Assembly: GCA_038503035.1 (NCBI GenBank)
Contig: JAVSML010000976.1
Span: 125,676 to 189,675 of the forward strand
DNA: 64,000 nt
Reading direction: 5' to 3'
From: Crocodylus rhombifer
Taxonomy: Eukaryota; Chordata; Crocodylia; Crocodylidae
The notes beneath the pieces were generated by a model. It saw nothing but the letters and a program-made list of their open reading frames with translations, was not told where the DNA came from and ran no database searches. Made by a program: the position numbers and the translations under genes. Positions 47,389 through 60,600 of the stretch are shown piece by piece (positions within the stretch are counted from its first letter, which is position 1; every line of letters begins with the position of its first letter).

Positions 47389-50300
47389 ACAAATCAAAAC
47401 TATCTCTGGCCAGTGGTGGAAAACCATTGCACCCCTCAGCGAGGCAAGAGACAGGATTGGCCTAAATGCACAACCCTATCTGAACTTAGCACTTGAATCA
47501 TGTAAGTAGAGAGCCTGATAGTGTTAGTACCACCCCTCCTGACTGCTGTGATCCTGAGGTCAGTCACAGCTTGCCTTTTGGCAGATGCATGCCCCTAGAG
47601 ACCCAGCTTTTTAACAGCTTCCAAGTTCTGCATGTGAAAATTTTCCTCCCAGAGTTCAAGCTGGGATATCATGCCAGACCCTGGTGGAACAAGCCAGGCC
47701 CTGGCTCCACATCAGTGGAAATGGGTCTCAAAGGAGCTGACTGCCCCTTTTGCCTCTTTTGAGTACTGGCCACTGGGGCAGTCTCCAGCACTTGCCTTTT
47801 GGTTCCTATCAGTTAGTTAAGAAAAGGCTGATTCTCAGGGCTGCTGCCTGGTGTCCCTGGGCAAGCATTCAGCTGAGCTGTTGATAAATGGCTGCAGCAT
47901 TCAGGAAGCTGGAGAGAGGCCATGTCTGCTGAATTTGGTGCTCATGAATTTGGGAATCTCTTTGAGACATGTGCCCGGAGCAAGCAAAGAGGCTCCCTTC
48001 TACACAGGTTTCCTTCTCCGTCAGCCTTCCTCAAACACACTGCCACAGGACATCTGGAGCTATGGGAATGGTGTAACTAGATGTTGGTTTGCATAGCTGG
48101 GGAACGCAGACAAGGAGCACTTAGGCCAAAGAAGAGCTGAGACAGAAAGAGTGGAAATGAGTGCTACTGCATCACCGTAACAGAAGGGAAGATGGTCACC
48201 TCCTGTTCAGAGATGCAGGTTCTGTAACAAGCATGGGGAGCAGGGATGTATTCAGATAGCGAGACTATATAACAAGGTATTCAGACAGCAAATGGACCGT
48301 CCCCAACTATATCACCCCATCCCTTCCCCTTCCCAAACTGTTGCGCTGCCCTGTGTCCCTGCCTAATCCATGGCTCTGCTTTTTGCTGCCTGCCCAGCTG
48401 CCCGCATGCCACATACCAACGCTGTCTATACCACTTGTGGCACGCATGCTGCCGATTGCCTTCCACTGTTCTACGGGGTGATGTCTGGGGCACAAGTGAT
48501 GCCTGTGGATGAATGATACAGCTGAATCAAACAGGGGGAATCAGGGCTCAGTGAAAGTAATCCTGAAAGAGAGGGGGAAACAAACAAACCTGTAAACACT
48601 AAGGATGAAAGGTGAAAAGCCAGGAGGAAGCTTGCAGCTGAGATGGAACAGCTGAAAAAAATAAGGAGCTGTAGGCAGAAGACTGTTTTCCTGCTCCCTG
48701 TGGCAACAACCTCATGCTTAGTCTTTTTAATTTCTTCTCTCAGGACAGCTAAAATTCCTGGTGCCTGAGGGTCTATGAGGACTGCAGGAGCAAACAGCAG
48801 CTCTTCATTTCCCCAATGTTCAAAGGCATGATCTCTAGCAGCTGGCCAGCCTTCAGAGAAGCTCAGGGAGAGATGGGGCCCACAGGCCTTGGCAGCCCTG
48901 CTGCCTTGGAGCAGTGTGAGCCACTAAAGGGAGGAGAGAGCAAAACATTTTTAACAACAAAGAGGAACTGCATAGAAGTGCCTGGCAGTTCTATGTCCTC
49001 AAGGTAGAAGGCTGCCTGATACAGTTCAGCTAGCTAAACAACCATGGGCCAAACCCAAAGACAAGCTCCAAAAGAATCAAGGGCTGAGAGCTGCATAAGG
49101 TAAATCCATCAAGTTAAACATCTTGCTCTTTAGCCTGAGGTTAATGGTGGGTAATTACAATTGCCTTGGTAAATTGGGAGCTGCTCTAGCATCAGGATCT
49201 AACTTGTTAACAGGACCTTACTCCTGGTCCCAGATCTCCTGTCCTGGCATGGAGACAGAATGCTTCAACTAGACTTGCACTGCCTCATCTCATGGCATAG
49301 ATGCTGAGTGGGTCTCATAGTTAGCACAAGGATGCTCAGGTCAGGTCAGGTACAGTACATCTTCAGCCACCACTTGGAGAACTCTATTAGACACATCTAT
49401 CTAATAAGCCATATCTATCTGTCTAGATTTTACCCTGGTGCCTGTCAAAAGCAACTACCAACTACCTCCTCTGTTCCCCGCATTCTGGACTGCATGCAAG
49501 CTAAAGAAGAAAGGCTCAGCTGTAAGCTCGGTTAAAGTACAGTTAGTAGCTCTCTCAGCCTACACCCACCTGCAAGTGGCAGACCTCTTTTTTCCCCACC
49601 CAGTCTCTTGGGTTCCTCAAAGGTCTCACTGACCAATGTGCTTCTGTGTAGGCAAAAGACCTGGTGCCTCAGTGACTTGCAAAATCTGGCCCTTGCAGGC
49701 TTGTTATCGCCACTTGGGCCCTTGGGCATATGCTTCTTGCTCTATTTGTTGATGAAAATGTGAGAGGCATTTCTGGTAGCAATCACATCAGCAGGTAGGG
49801 TAGGCAAGATCCACACTGACAGAGCAGACCCACCATAAACTCCTATATCCTGATAAAGTCACCTTGAGAAATCCTTCCAAAGGTTTTAGCAGAGGAAAAT
49901 CCCAGGAATCAGATGGTTCTGCCACTGCTCTTCCCACAGCTACATCCCCCCTGCACTGAAGCTTCTCTGCCTCTTGATGTTAAGAGGCTTCTCGCCTATA
50001 TTTTACCAAGATTAAGCCTTTCCGTTAGCCTCCCTAGCTCATTGTCAGAGCAGACAGAACTAAATGCACAGTAGTTATAGCCCTAAGAGGTCTAACTGGA
50101 TCCAAAAGTTGTGTTAACCCGTTTATGCGACTCCCAAGGGAAAGCCTCCATCCATGATGTGAGCCCATTTCCCTAGATTACAGGCTGCATCCATAAGCCT
50201 TTCCTCATGGGGTCTCCATAAACAGTATCTTCCGAGCTGCTACCTCCAACTCAAGAAAGACCTTCAACCAAGGACTGTACGTGTGTGGAGGCTTCAAATG

Positions 50301-50529
50301 ATGCTGATTTTGGTCAGATGATCCTTCCATCTCTGTTTGCTGAGGCGGCTCTTAAGACCCACCTCCAGGCATGTATCAGCACTACTTCAGAGTCACCCCC
50401 AAATAAGAACACATCTGGACAATCATGCAAAAGAGGAAAGGACATTACTTACCAATGCCTGGAGTTCTTCTAGATGGGCATGTGTCACCTGCCTTCCTTC
50501 CTCTTCCTGGGAGTCATGAGCTACAGGGG
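47389..50529. other. Intergenic region between CR1 copies
   Basis: No gene is seen. A member of the GCCACAAGTGGCAC hAT-like family lies at 48295-48475; the remainder appears unique. Confidence 0.55.
48295..48475 (-). mobile_element. hAT-like family member, reverse orientation
   Basis: On the minus strand the segment reads CAGTGGAAGGCAATCGGCAG, then GCATGCGTGCCACAAGTGG and a purine-rich body, in the order of the elements at 34690 and 57341. Ends and target duplication are not clear. Confidence 0.5.
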
Positions 50530-51195
50530 GAGCTAGGAGCTCATAATTGACCATAAAATGAATACGAGTTACCAGTGTGATCCTACAGTTAGCAGAGCAC
50601 AAAATAGGCTGGCATACATCAACCAATTCATCTCAAGCAAAACTAAGGAAGTTATTTTCCTGCTCTAGTGGGCATTGATGAGGTGGCAGCTGGAGTATTG
50701 CATCCAGTTCTGGGTGCCATACTTCAAGAAGGATGTGGAGAAGCTTGAGAGTCCACAGAAGAACCACTCATATGATTAGAGGCCTGAAGAGCAAGCCATA
50801 TGAGGAAGGGCTGACAGATATGGGACTGCTCAGTCTAGAAAAGAGAAGACTGCAGAGATTTATAACTATATCGGGGTTAACATCAGAGGATAGGCAAACA
50901 ACTATTCACCAAAGTGCCGCAGGGGAAAACCAGGAGCAAGAGTCATACGCTCCTGAAAGAAGTTTTCAGACCAGATATAAGGACAATTTTTTTTCAGAGT
51001 TTGTGTGACCAGACTCTGGAATAGACTCCCAGCAGAGGTGATGCAGGCACCTACCCTGGAGATCTTCAAAGGGACACTGGACACACACCTTTGGGGTTAT
51101 TTGACTCCAGTAATCTTTCCTGCCCAGAGCAGAAGGACTGGACCCGATAATCTTACAGGGTCCCTTCCAGACCTAAAGTTCTGTGACTCTATAAA
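50530..51195 (+). mobile_element. CR1 LINE 3' fragment
   Basis: The plus strand encodes decayed CR1 reverse-transcriptase C-terminus: a QLEYCIQFWVPYF-like stretch across frames, THMIRGLKSKPYEE and DMGLLSLEKRRLQ. The 3' part has GGGTCCCTTCCAGACCTAAA and ends TTCTGTGACTCTATAAA, a diverged CR1 terminus. Several frame breaks are present. Confidence 0.85.
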
Positions 51196-51660
51196 TCAGC
51201 ATTTGAGATTAAACTGAAGAGGAGGAAGTGTCCACCACCATTCAGCCCTTTGGCACAGGGTTGGAGCACCTGTTGTGGGGGCTGCTAAGGCACAAGCCTC
51301 TGGTTAAAGGTATAGGGCTGAGCAAACCCAGAGGTGGGAATGCATATGGGGACAGTACATCTTACATCTTAAAAGAACTCCCATATCTGGTAGTGGTAGT
51401 AAGTAGGTAGATGTTTCCAGTGTAGATACGGCTTAAGGTGTGCCCCTGAAATGTAGCTTCTTCCTTCTGCCAGTCCCTTAACCTCTAAACTACATCAGGT
51501 TCCAACTGCCCTGACCTGTCTCCTAACTGCACCGTGCCCTCCTACACTGCAGTGTTTCTAATCACTGATTACTGAAAAAAGCTGCACCTTGACATTAAAA
51601 GCATATTGTGCTAGCAGCTGAGCATACACAAAGTAAGAGATCGTCACTGCCCCATTTTGC

Positions 51661-52350
51661 TGGGTTGTTGGTTGTAGCTGTGCTGGTCTAAGACATAGGC
51701 AGGCAAGGTTCTTTGGGTAGATGTAACATCTTTTATTAGACCAACTGAGTAGTTGGAAAAAAGTTCTTTGCAAGCTTTCGGGCACAATCAACCTTCTTCA
51801 GGCACAGGGAGTCTCTGTTGTTCTAATCCTCAAAGGGAACTTACAAAAAACCTTTCATAGCTACTGGATACAAAAAATCATGGACTCAATATAGACATTG
51901 GATTTATGATGCATTATAACCTGCCTGACATTTGATTCACCAGGTACCTGCCAAACCTGACCTTTTACACTTTTCTTTCCCCCACTTCCTCCCCTCCCTT
52001 TTCTACCCTTTGTCTTCCTAATTTTCAGTTATTTACTTTTTCCACAGACAGCCTCTTTTCTACCTTGGAAAACTACTACAGTAGAGTCTTAGAGTCTCCC
52101 TTATGTACCTTTAGCTTCTCTCCCCTCCCCCCCGGCCTTGTTCCCACCTCCATTCTTTTCTCTGCTTTGTGTTTTCTTAATTTCCACCTATTTATATTCT
52201 CACCAACATCCTGTCACAGAACAGCAAAGACTCCTTATGCCTGAAGAAGGGTGATTGCACCCAAAAGCTTGCAAAGAACTTTTTTCCAATTACTCAGTTG
52301 GTCTAATAAAAGATAATCACATCTACCCAAAGAACCTTGCCTATCACTGC
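51661..52350. mobile_element. Foldback element, copy C, with long inverted arms
   Basis: The arms at 51702-51804 and 52238-52341 are about 103 bp each and nearly perfectly complementary. They contain GGCAAGGTTCTTTGGGTAG, CATCTTTTATTAGACCAACT, AAGTTCTTTGCAAGC and CCTTCTTCAGGCA. They enclose about 430 bp of unrelated, pyrimidine-rich sequence without a long open frame. The outer left end carries GTTGTAGCTGTGCTGGTCTA as in copy A. Confidence 0.85.
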
Positions 52351-54536
52351 TTCAAAGACCTTGCTCTAAATAGACCAAGCAGATAGAGATTGGGGGGAAA
52401 GCTAAACTTGTCCAAGGCACACACTACACAGAAAGCACCTTGTGAAACCATGCTAGCTGGTTTGAATTACAGAATGGGCTGCTGTATAGTGAGGCCCTTT
52501 CAGATTATGCAGCATATCTGGGAGACCCAGCATTTCAGCATATTACCTGCCAAAGCAGCTGAATGGTAATCCAGCATCACAGCCAGGATGGGGTGGACGA
52601 CCCTGGCATAGCCAAATTCTTCTGCTGGCAACTTGATTATTTTTAACAAAAAATAAAGCCTTATTAACACCAGGATGAACAGAGGAGACAATTATTTCTT
52701 TATAAAGCAGCAATTGGAAAAGTAAATAACTGCTTCTGGACATGTAGAGAATGACAATGACAACTACAGGGTCTCTTTATGGCTCAGGTGTTCTTACCCT
52801 GTCATTCAGGCTCTTTTCCAGCTCTGGGAGACTAGAGGCAGAAATAACAGAACTGAGGTATGTCTATTTTAACAGGCTGGTTCTGTAGGGGATTTGAGAG
52901 AGCCTGCTCAGCTTTGCATGAAAACAAACTGAAAAAATGAGGTCACAGGGGTGGGGTCAGGACCCTTGGAACAGAACCCAATAGTTAGAAGACAGAGTGG
53001 CAGGCAACTATGGGCCAAACTCTATTCTGCTATACAGGGTCCAAAAAATGAGCTTTGTACAGAGAACCTTCACATTGCTGGAGGTGAGAGGCCCTTGCTC
53101 TAGCCTGACACCAGCGGAGAAAGGACACAGGAGTCAAATTGCTGGGCTGAAGGCTGGACAATGGAACAATACAATATGCAGGCCCTGACCCAAGCTTAAC
53201 TACTGCTGGGGAGAGAGGCACGGAGGAGCACAGTTCCAGGAAAGACAATGACCCCAGTCTGCTATTCAGGCCTTGTGCTGGTCTCTAATCCTATCAGGAT
53301 TTAGAACTGTCAGCGGGGGCAGCCATGTGGTATTTGCTACTGTGTTTCTGTGTGTTCCTGCTTGCAACTTTGTTAAATCAGCCCCTCCTTACTTAAAGAG
53401 TAGCATCCTTGTCTAAAAGAAAGCAAAGTACAGCTGGATCCTCTTCCCTTGTGAAGATTGATACTGTGTGTGAAATACTCAACCAAATGTTTTTTTTTAA
53501 TGGAGCATTTACCCGTTCTAATGAGCTCAGCCTCTTTGACAAAGAAAAGCCATCAGCTTGCCAGCTAAGCAAATACCCCAGAAACCCTTTAGCTTGTTTC
53601 CTTCTCCCTAGATACCATGGGTGTTTGCTTCTGCTCTCCTTGTAGGCTTTTCTGAGGCTGAGGAGACAAGGGGTGAGTGGTGGTGCAGAGCAGAGCTGAA
53701 CTTTGAAATACAAGAGAGAGCAGGTTGCCACCCAGAAGCTTGAACTTAGACCTAAATGCAACAACTATCTTTAAAGTCACTCAACGGACAAGAGGCCACA
53801 GAGTACAAAGCATGACTAGAAAAAAAGGGAAGGGTGGAAATAAACTAATACTTTGACTCCAAGCTCTGAGAAATGCACCACAGATTTAATGATTATCATA
53901 GGATATGTCCATTTTGTAAACTAGATTTCATAAAAATAAACTTCACTGAGGGAAACTGTTGCTGAAGTCTTCTCCCACTCCTGAAGGCACAAGTATATGC
54001 CCTTGCTGGGATACTATCCAATAGACCAGTTACCGCAGCTAGATGGCTTCAGCCCAGCCTTGCTATGACAGGTTTGTTCCAATACCGGCTTTAGTAGATA
54101 TGGCGTTTCTTGCTGCTGGGAAGGCCCAGCCATTCCATTTCATTAGCACAAGTAGCAGCAGATACTAATTTCTCTTATTCCTCTTATACTGCTCACTTTT
54201 GCCTGAGGACTCCTAGCGAAGCCCTGAGCCAGCCACACAAATTACAAACACAGCAGAGCCTGTTACGCAGGCTAAAAGTATTCAATACGACTACATCAGA
54301 TGCTCTGAGCATAGGCACAACATGCACGGCCAAGGGGAATGTCATGCGGTTATGAGAACTTGTTTCATCTTATAGTCAGTAGCATCCTTGCAAACCCACC
54401 CACAGGTAAAGTGCAGCAGGATACAGAGCTTTTCCCTGTAACCTGAAGTGCATGTAGGCAGCAGCAGGTGCTACTAGTCTGGTTCTGGTGCTGTGAACCC
54501 ACCAAATGACTACTCTGGAGAGTTCTGCAACAGGCA
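52351..54536. other. Intergenic region and probable CFAP410 3' UTR
   Basis: No additional gene is recognised. The right part, from about 53885, is probably the CFAP410 3' untranslated region if the ATTAAA signal there is used. Confidence 0.45.
53885..53890 (-). terminator. CFAP410: Candidate CFAP410 polyadenylation signal ATTAAA
   Basis: Read on the minus strand, ATTAAA lies about 650 bases after the CFAP410 stop and is followed by TGTGGTGC. I found no canonical AATAAA nearer the stop. This is a weak call. Confidence 0.35.
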
Positions 54537-54665
54537 CTATCGTTCTTCCTGAAGCTCCTTCTTCTGTAAGGCTTGGAGTCTCCTTCCCACCGTCTGGTGG
54601 ACGATTTCCAGTCCCTCTGTGTCCAGTTCTTTCATGAGCAGCAGGATGGCATTCAGGATGTTGTT
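54537..54665 (-). CDS. CFAP410: CFAP410 terminal exon (exon 7)
   Basis: The 129-nt exon after CTTAACAG encodes [40 protein letters not shown] and ER, then TAG. This is the conserved C-terminal helical module, reported in the family to drive oligomerisation. Confidence 0.93.
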   Translation of the reverse strand, partial: NNILNAILLLMKELDTEGLEIVHQTVGRRLQALQKKELQEER

Positions 54666-57600
54666 CTGTTAAGACAGGACACATGTCATTAATTCAATGA
54701 TATCTGGTCTCACGCCTCATGTCAGGCTGGATTTCCAGAGAACACTGGGCTGTGTTCCGCTGTCTTCTAAATTCCTGCCTCACTTTTTTCAGATATGTGA
54801 CATAGTGTCCTACTGTAGAGATTATTCCCCACAGCATCAGGATGCACAGCATATTAGAGGGACAGCCACCTGCAGTTCTGTGGACAGCCCCAGTCAAACC
54901 CCTGGGGTGAGAGAGTAAGTACTGTGAAGGCAAAGGAGAGAAAGAGATTAATCCATGGAACATACCTAGAATCTAGAACTAAAGTCCTCTGCATTTGCTG
55001 TTCCCTGAAAGCCACTGACTGGCTTCTATTTCCTGGTAACCCTTGCAGTGGATCTCTACAGGGAAGAGAAAGTTTTGGCTAAACCAAGCTGGCTCCTATC
55101 TCTGCTCTTCTCCCTTAGGCTAATGTGGATGTGTGTTGAGGGGGAAGAGGGTGGCATTAGCAGAAATCTGGAAGGTAAAAGGTGCTGTGAAAAATGGAAG
55201 GGTCTCCTAAAATTCACTTGTTCCCTTCCCCATCATTGGTCCTTTAGGGAATACCTGTATTCCTAGAGTACTCAGCCTCCAACAGCCCTTGAGGTATCAC
55301 ATGAGAACCCTGCCCACTAAAATAAAAGTAATCAGAAAATGCAAACAAACAAAAGGATGGAGAGGGCTTGCTGGAGGGATGAAACAGGAAAAGACTAATC
55401 TCAAGTTCATTCCAACCCTCCTTGTTCATCAAGATGATGGCAGTGAGCCCACGCCACATTGGGAGGCCCATCCTGGCTGGATCCACACTGAGCAAGATTT
55501 AATTTCAAATAGTGTTATCACCATCCACTGGCTATAGCTGGTAGGGTGAATTAAGGCAAAGTTTCCTACATAAAGGTGAACTTTTATTATAATACAGGGC
55601 AGAAACAGATGTGTGATTGTGCAGTCACATCTGTCCTGATCCCTCTCTCTTACGGAAGGGGTTAAGTAATGAGCTTCTCAAGTGTGTGCACCCCTAGCAC
55701 TAATGATGGGTGCCATGGACAATCTCAACAGCATCTCTTCCATCAATCCAACAGTCTGCAAAATGCCTATCAGACTCATGGACAGCACCCTGCCCCCCTC
55801 ATCTGTGAGCTGTGTTGGAGGGATCTGCATTCACCTGCATTCTCCCAATGGTACCAAAATGCACTTTCCAGATCCAAAAGAAAAAAAGAGGATTCCTCAT
55901 CTTTAAATCCAGCCGAGTATTTGGTCGACACACACTGCAAATAGGTGATGTGGTCTTTAAGCACGCTCACCTTCTTCTTCCGGCTACTGTCTGCTTCTCT
56001 TGGTGAAAAGGAGGAAAATTTATCTCTAGGGACAGGTTTCATGCCAAGCTGCTCTCGGATTTTACTAGGAAGGGGAGGAAAAAAAAAAAAAGAGCACAAT
56101 ATAAGTAAGGACCAAGTGAGCATCATGCCACAAGATGCCTCTCCCCAGCACCATCGGGATGACAGAATCCAACTCTTATGGCTAAAAAGAAAGGCAAGAG
56201 GCTCCCTGGGACCACAGAAGGGCCAAAATTCTCCGTTGCGTGTTTGGGTAACAGGCAGCACACTTAAAAAGGACACGCGACATGGACCTTCGTTTGCAAT
56301 CCTATGAATGCATTTGCACGTTTATCTTGCTGGGATCCCTCCTGACTTCCTACCCCTGGAGCAAGGGCTGGATTCGATGATCCTCCAGGGTCCCTTCCAG
56401 CCCGAATATCTATGAAATCCTATGCATCCTGAAACAGGTAGCTGCCTGTGGAAGGACTGAGTCTGTATGCAGGGAGCTGCTGTAAAACCAGCAGAGCTTT
56501 ACTGGGGGACAATAGTGCTGCATGGGTTTGCACCCCCTGGAGACCTGGCCCACGGACCTTTGGGGCCAGATGCTGGGAGGATCCCCTGACATCACATACA
56601 GGTTTAGCAAAGGCCTCCCAGAGCCAATAGCCTCCCCTCACTTGGTCTCCTCCAGACTGAAGTGCAGAAGTTCATTCTCCGTCTCTGTTGTGGATTCAGT
56701 AGCATTGGATTCACTTGACCCTGGGCAGCAGTTCTCTATGGTTTGTTTGGCTGGGGGCGCAGTGATCTCCTCGCCATCTACAAGGGCCTGCGACAGCTCT
56801 TCTTCCGTCACAGCTTCAAAGAAACAAACAAGGGCCAGTTATAGGGCTAGTCTGATGCTCTAGGCTAGGGGTTGGGAAGCTTTAAAAAAAAGCAGGCTCT
56901 CACTTGTAACCTAGCCCCCAACCCCTAGGCTGTGATCCCCTCTGTAGTGCAGCAGCTCTCCCCGTTGTGCCCCATTACTGAAGCCTCTCCTTACCCTCAC
57001 CACCAAATGCCACTGATTCCCATTGCCAAAAGAAATGAGGAGCACAGAATTCAGAGGCAAAAGGGGAAGTGGCGATTGCGGTACTGAGGTAAAAGAGCAG
57101 TCCCAGCACAGGGCAGGGAGGCTAGGGTGGCAGCAGGTGGCCTGGGCACTGCAGAGGAGATCAGCAGCACATGGCACAGGGCAGGGAAAGCACACCCACT
57201 GCCTATCCCACCTGCTGTATGCCGGATCCGGCCTGTGGGCTGTAGGTGACCAATGTTTGCTCCAGAGAACACAATCCCCATGGAATTAATACAGCAACCC
57301 ACTGGGAATGTATTACTGCAACAAGCAGATTACCATAAGACAGGAGTGCCTAACTTGCAGGATGCTTGCTACAAGTGGCATAGGCAGCCTCTGTGGAATA
57401 CAACAGACAGGGGAGGGGACAGACAGCACAGTGGCAGGTAGGGCAGGGAGCAGAAAGCAGAACAGCAGATTGGACAAGGGAAGGGGATCTGAGTGGCACT
57501 TGGGGAGGATGTGAGACTAATTTGTGGCATGCCTGCTAAAGAGCATGGCCTCCCCCCTGCCATAAGGTATGCATGAGCGAGTGTGTACAGACCCCTTATA

Positions 57601-60600
57601 CTGGAGTAGGGAGGAGAATATCCACAGAAGTCCAAGGCATGCTTACAGCTTACTTTTCTTCTGCAGTTGCCTTATGTGGGGAGAGGAGAAAGGCCACTGG
57701 CAGCCTAAATAAAGACAGATGCCAGCAAGAGGGAGATCACCACCTTTTTTCCTAGCAGCAAGATGCACAGACAGAAGCCACTACAAGCACAATACCTTGG
57801 CGAAAACAGAGAACTGCTCTGTCACAAACCAAGGAACAGGCCTTACTTTCTGCACCCGAGTGAGCAGATTCTGTTGTAGCACCTGCATTTTGCCAGAGTA
57901 AATGCCAGTATGGTATTCACACTCTAATTAGTGGTACAACATCTGCTCTGACAGCTATTGTACTTTGATAAATGTAGATAGTAATACTCGCCTTATAATG
58001 GACAAAGGACCCCTGAACACACAGCTGCTGTGTGACAGGACAGCACAACAGCTAGGAGAGATGTTTAATTAAGTAACCAGGAATCAGCTTTTCTGTTTGA
58101 GGAAGTATACTTCAAGTTTTCAGTAAACCCAAACATATTCCTTAAACTGAGTTTGAGCCAATGGGGTGCTCTTGCTGCCAAAAAGTAATAATAAAAAATA
58201 GCATACTGGGCTATATTAATAGGAGGGTAATTTGCAAATTGAGGGAACTGATTCTTTGGTTCAACACAGGCAAGGCCTCATCTAGAGTACTGTGTCCAAA
58301 TTTGGGCCCCCCATGTCAGGAAGGGAAGGATGTAGACAAGAAAAAGAAAAAGGAGAGTCAAGCAGACAGCAACAAAAATAATCAGAGGTCTGGGAAACAA
58401 TGACTTGCAAGGAAAGGCTGAAAGAACTTGGAATATTTAGTCTGGAGAAGAGAAGACTGAGTTGGGTGGGGGGAAGAGGGGGATATGATACAAGTCTTCA
58501 TATACCTGAGGTGTGGAGGATGGTGAAAGATTCTTCTCTGTGACTGCAGGGGACGGGACAAACAATGGTCTTAAAATTACATCAAGAGAAATATAGGTTG
58601 AGGATGAGGAGGAACTTTCTGACCCTGAGCGTGGTTAGGCACTGGAACAGGCTACCTAAGAGACTCTGGAATCTCCATCCTTGAAAGTTTAAGAACAGCT
58701 TAGACAAACAGTTGGCTGTAACTGCTTAGTAAGGGCTGATTCTGCCTTGAGCAGGAGGCTGAACTCGGTGACTGCCTGAGGTCCCTTTCTAGCCCTGCTT
58801 TTCTGGAATTCTAAGACTCTCTTCATAGGTTGGCATATTTCAGACCCTAGTTTCATTCTGAAGCTTTCCTGCCACTGAGTCTATTCTAAGGGACCCACCT
58901 TGGTTATCAAGCTTCTGCAGGTTGGGGAGGTTGCGTAGCACCGTCATTCTGTATCGGTGGGGGTCCGAGCCACAACAAGGATTCTCAGACAACCACAAGA
59001 CTCTCAGCTGGCGCAGATTTTTCAGGTAGAAGAGTTCAGTCAGGCTGGCAATGCTATTCTTCCTCAGGTACAGCTCACTCAAATTCTGGCACTGACTTAA
59101 CGGCTCCAGGTCAGAGATAGCATTCACACTGAACAAAGATGATGAATACCAGAAATGAGACCAGAAGCCTAAAATTTATGAACCATCAGCCACCTACCTG
59201 CCTTCCCCTCTCCCTCTCCACCAGTAACACAGAGGCAGAAGCAGGACCCCTGCCATTCTGCAGTTCTTCTATCTCACTCTCTGAATCATTTCAACAGCAG
59301 ACACCTGAAGCCACTCCAAGGGTGCAGTGCAACTAGGTACCTTGTTGCCAAACACAAATTGGTTACTATTTAACAGGTAATGAAATACAGTCTGGACCAG
59401 AGAAAAAGGCTTGTTGCGCCCTTTTTTTTTTTCGCGTTTTGGAGTGTCACCCTGCAGTCAGCCACCCAGAGCCAGATGCATATAGCTATGCAGGCCAGGC
59501 TACTTAACTTTTGAACTCTCTGCTCCATCTCACTGCCCTCAGAACTTCTCCCTTCCTCTTCCTCCAGTATCTTTAACGTAAGCATTACCACCTACTTACT
59601 CACTCTTTCATCTGTGCTGAGCTACAGCCTCTGCCACCTGACTCAGAGGCCTGCGTGGGTTTCAAAGGCTCTTGCTGCCAGGGAACAGGTCAGTGGGAAA
59701 AAGAAAACATATTTTCCATGAAGGATTCACAGTCATTTTATTTGTTATTGCTCCCCGAGCTGTCACAGCAGGCTCCTCAAGCATCCACAGAACCAATCAA
59801 AGCTCACTACAACCTGATAAAATTCTGTAACCTTCTGTGGGGCCCGTGGGCACAGGAGGGAATCCAGTGTCGAGAGTGGAATGGGGTTTCGGAAGCAAGA
59901 ATGGCAACACACATTACACTCGACCTCTACAAACAGAAATTACTTCCCCTAAAATATGTCATCTCCATACTTACTAAAAATCCAAGTTTAAGTATTACAG
60001 GGAAAGACATGGACAGTCTGGGTTGAAAATATATATGCCCTGCATCTCTACTTTCACAGCGCACTCACCTACATTCACAACACTGGATACTATGGTAGGG
60101 AAAGCCAGGTGTCGTCACAAAAGTAGGAGAGAGCTAAGTACCAAAGAAACAGTCCTAGGTAGTAGCCATCTACAGGATCCAGGACTTCCCCTTCCTACGC
60201 TGCTGAGCTGAGGCTGGTAGTCTGATACTCACCTGAATGTGATCACCTCAATGTTGGGCAGCTCTCTGCATATTGAAATCTAGACAGAAAAAAAAACAAC
60301 AAGTTGTATTTCTAGAGATGTCTGGCCATAAACAGGAATTTATAGTTCCAATAGCTACATCCTTTAACAAACCCATCAAGAACAACGGGAGAGCAAGTCT
60401 GCATTAATCTAACTCGTCACCCTAACCAAACACATGAAAGAAGGAGCTTCCTGGCTTCACCCACATTTTTGATCACTGAGCACTGTGGTCAATAACTATT
60501 TCACTTTTGCCTGGTCATACTGGGAGACCAGAAATTCATCCTGCCCAGGGCAGAAGCAGCTGTACTCCCTCTCCCCACACTGCTCATATTCACTAGTTCC

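Larger units (their letters stand above)
56814..58898 (-). other. CFAP410: CFAP410 intron 4 (2085 nt)
   Basis: The intron holds a hAT-like element (57341-57559) and a CR1 fragment (58150-58820). The rest is unique. Confidence 0.65.

Noticed and set aside
55776..56276. 166-codon minus-strand frame as a gene
   Set aside because: Only the middle is coding (CFAP410 exon 6); the rest is intron read-through.
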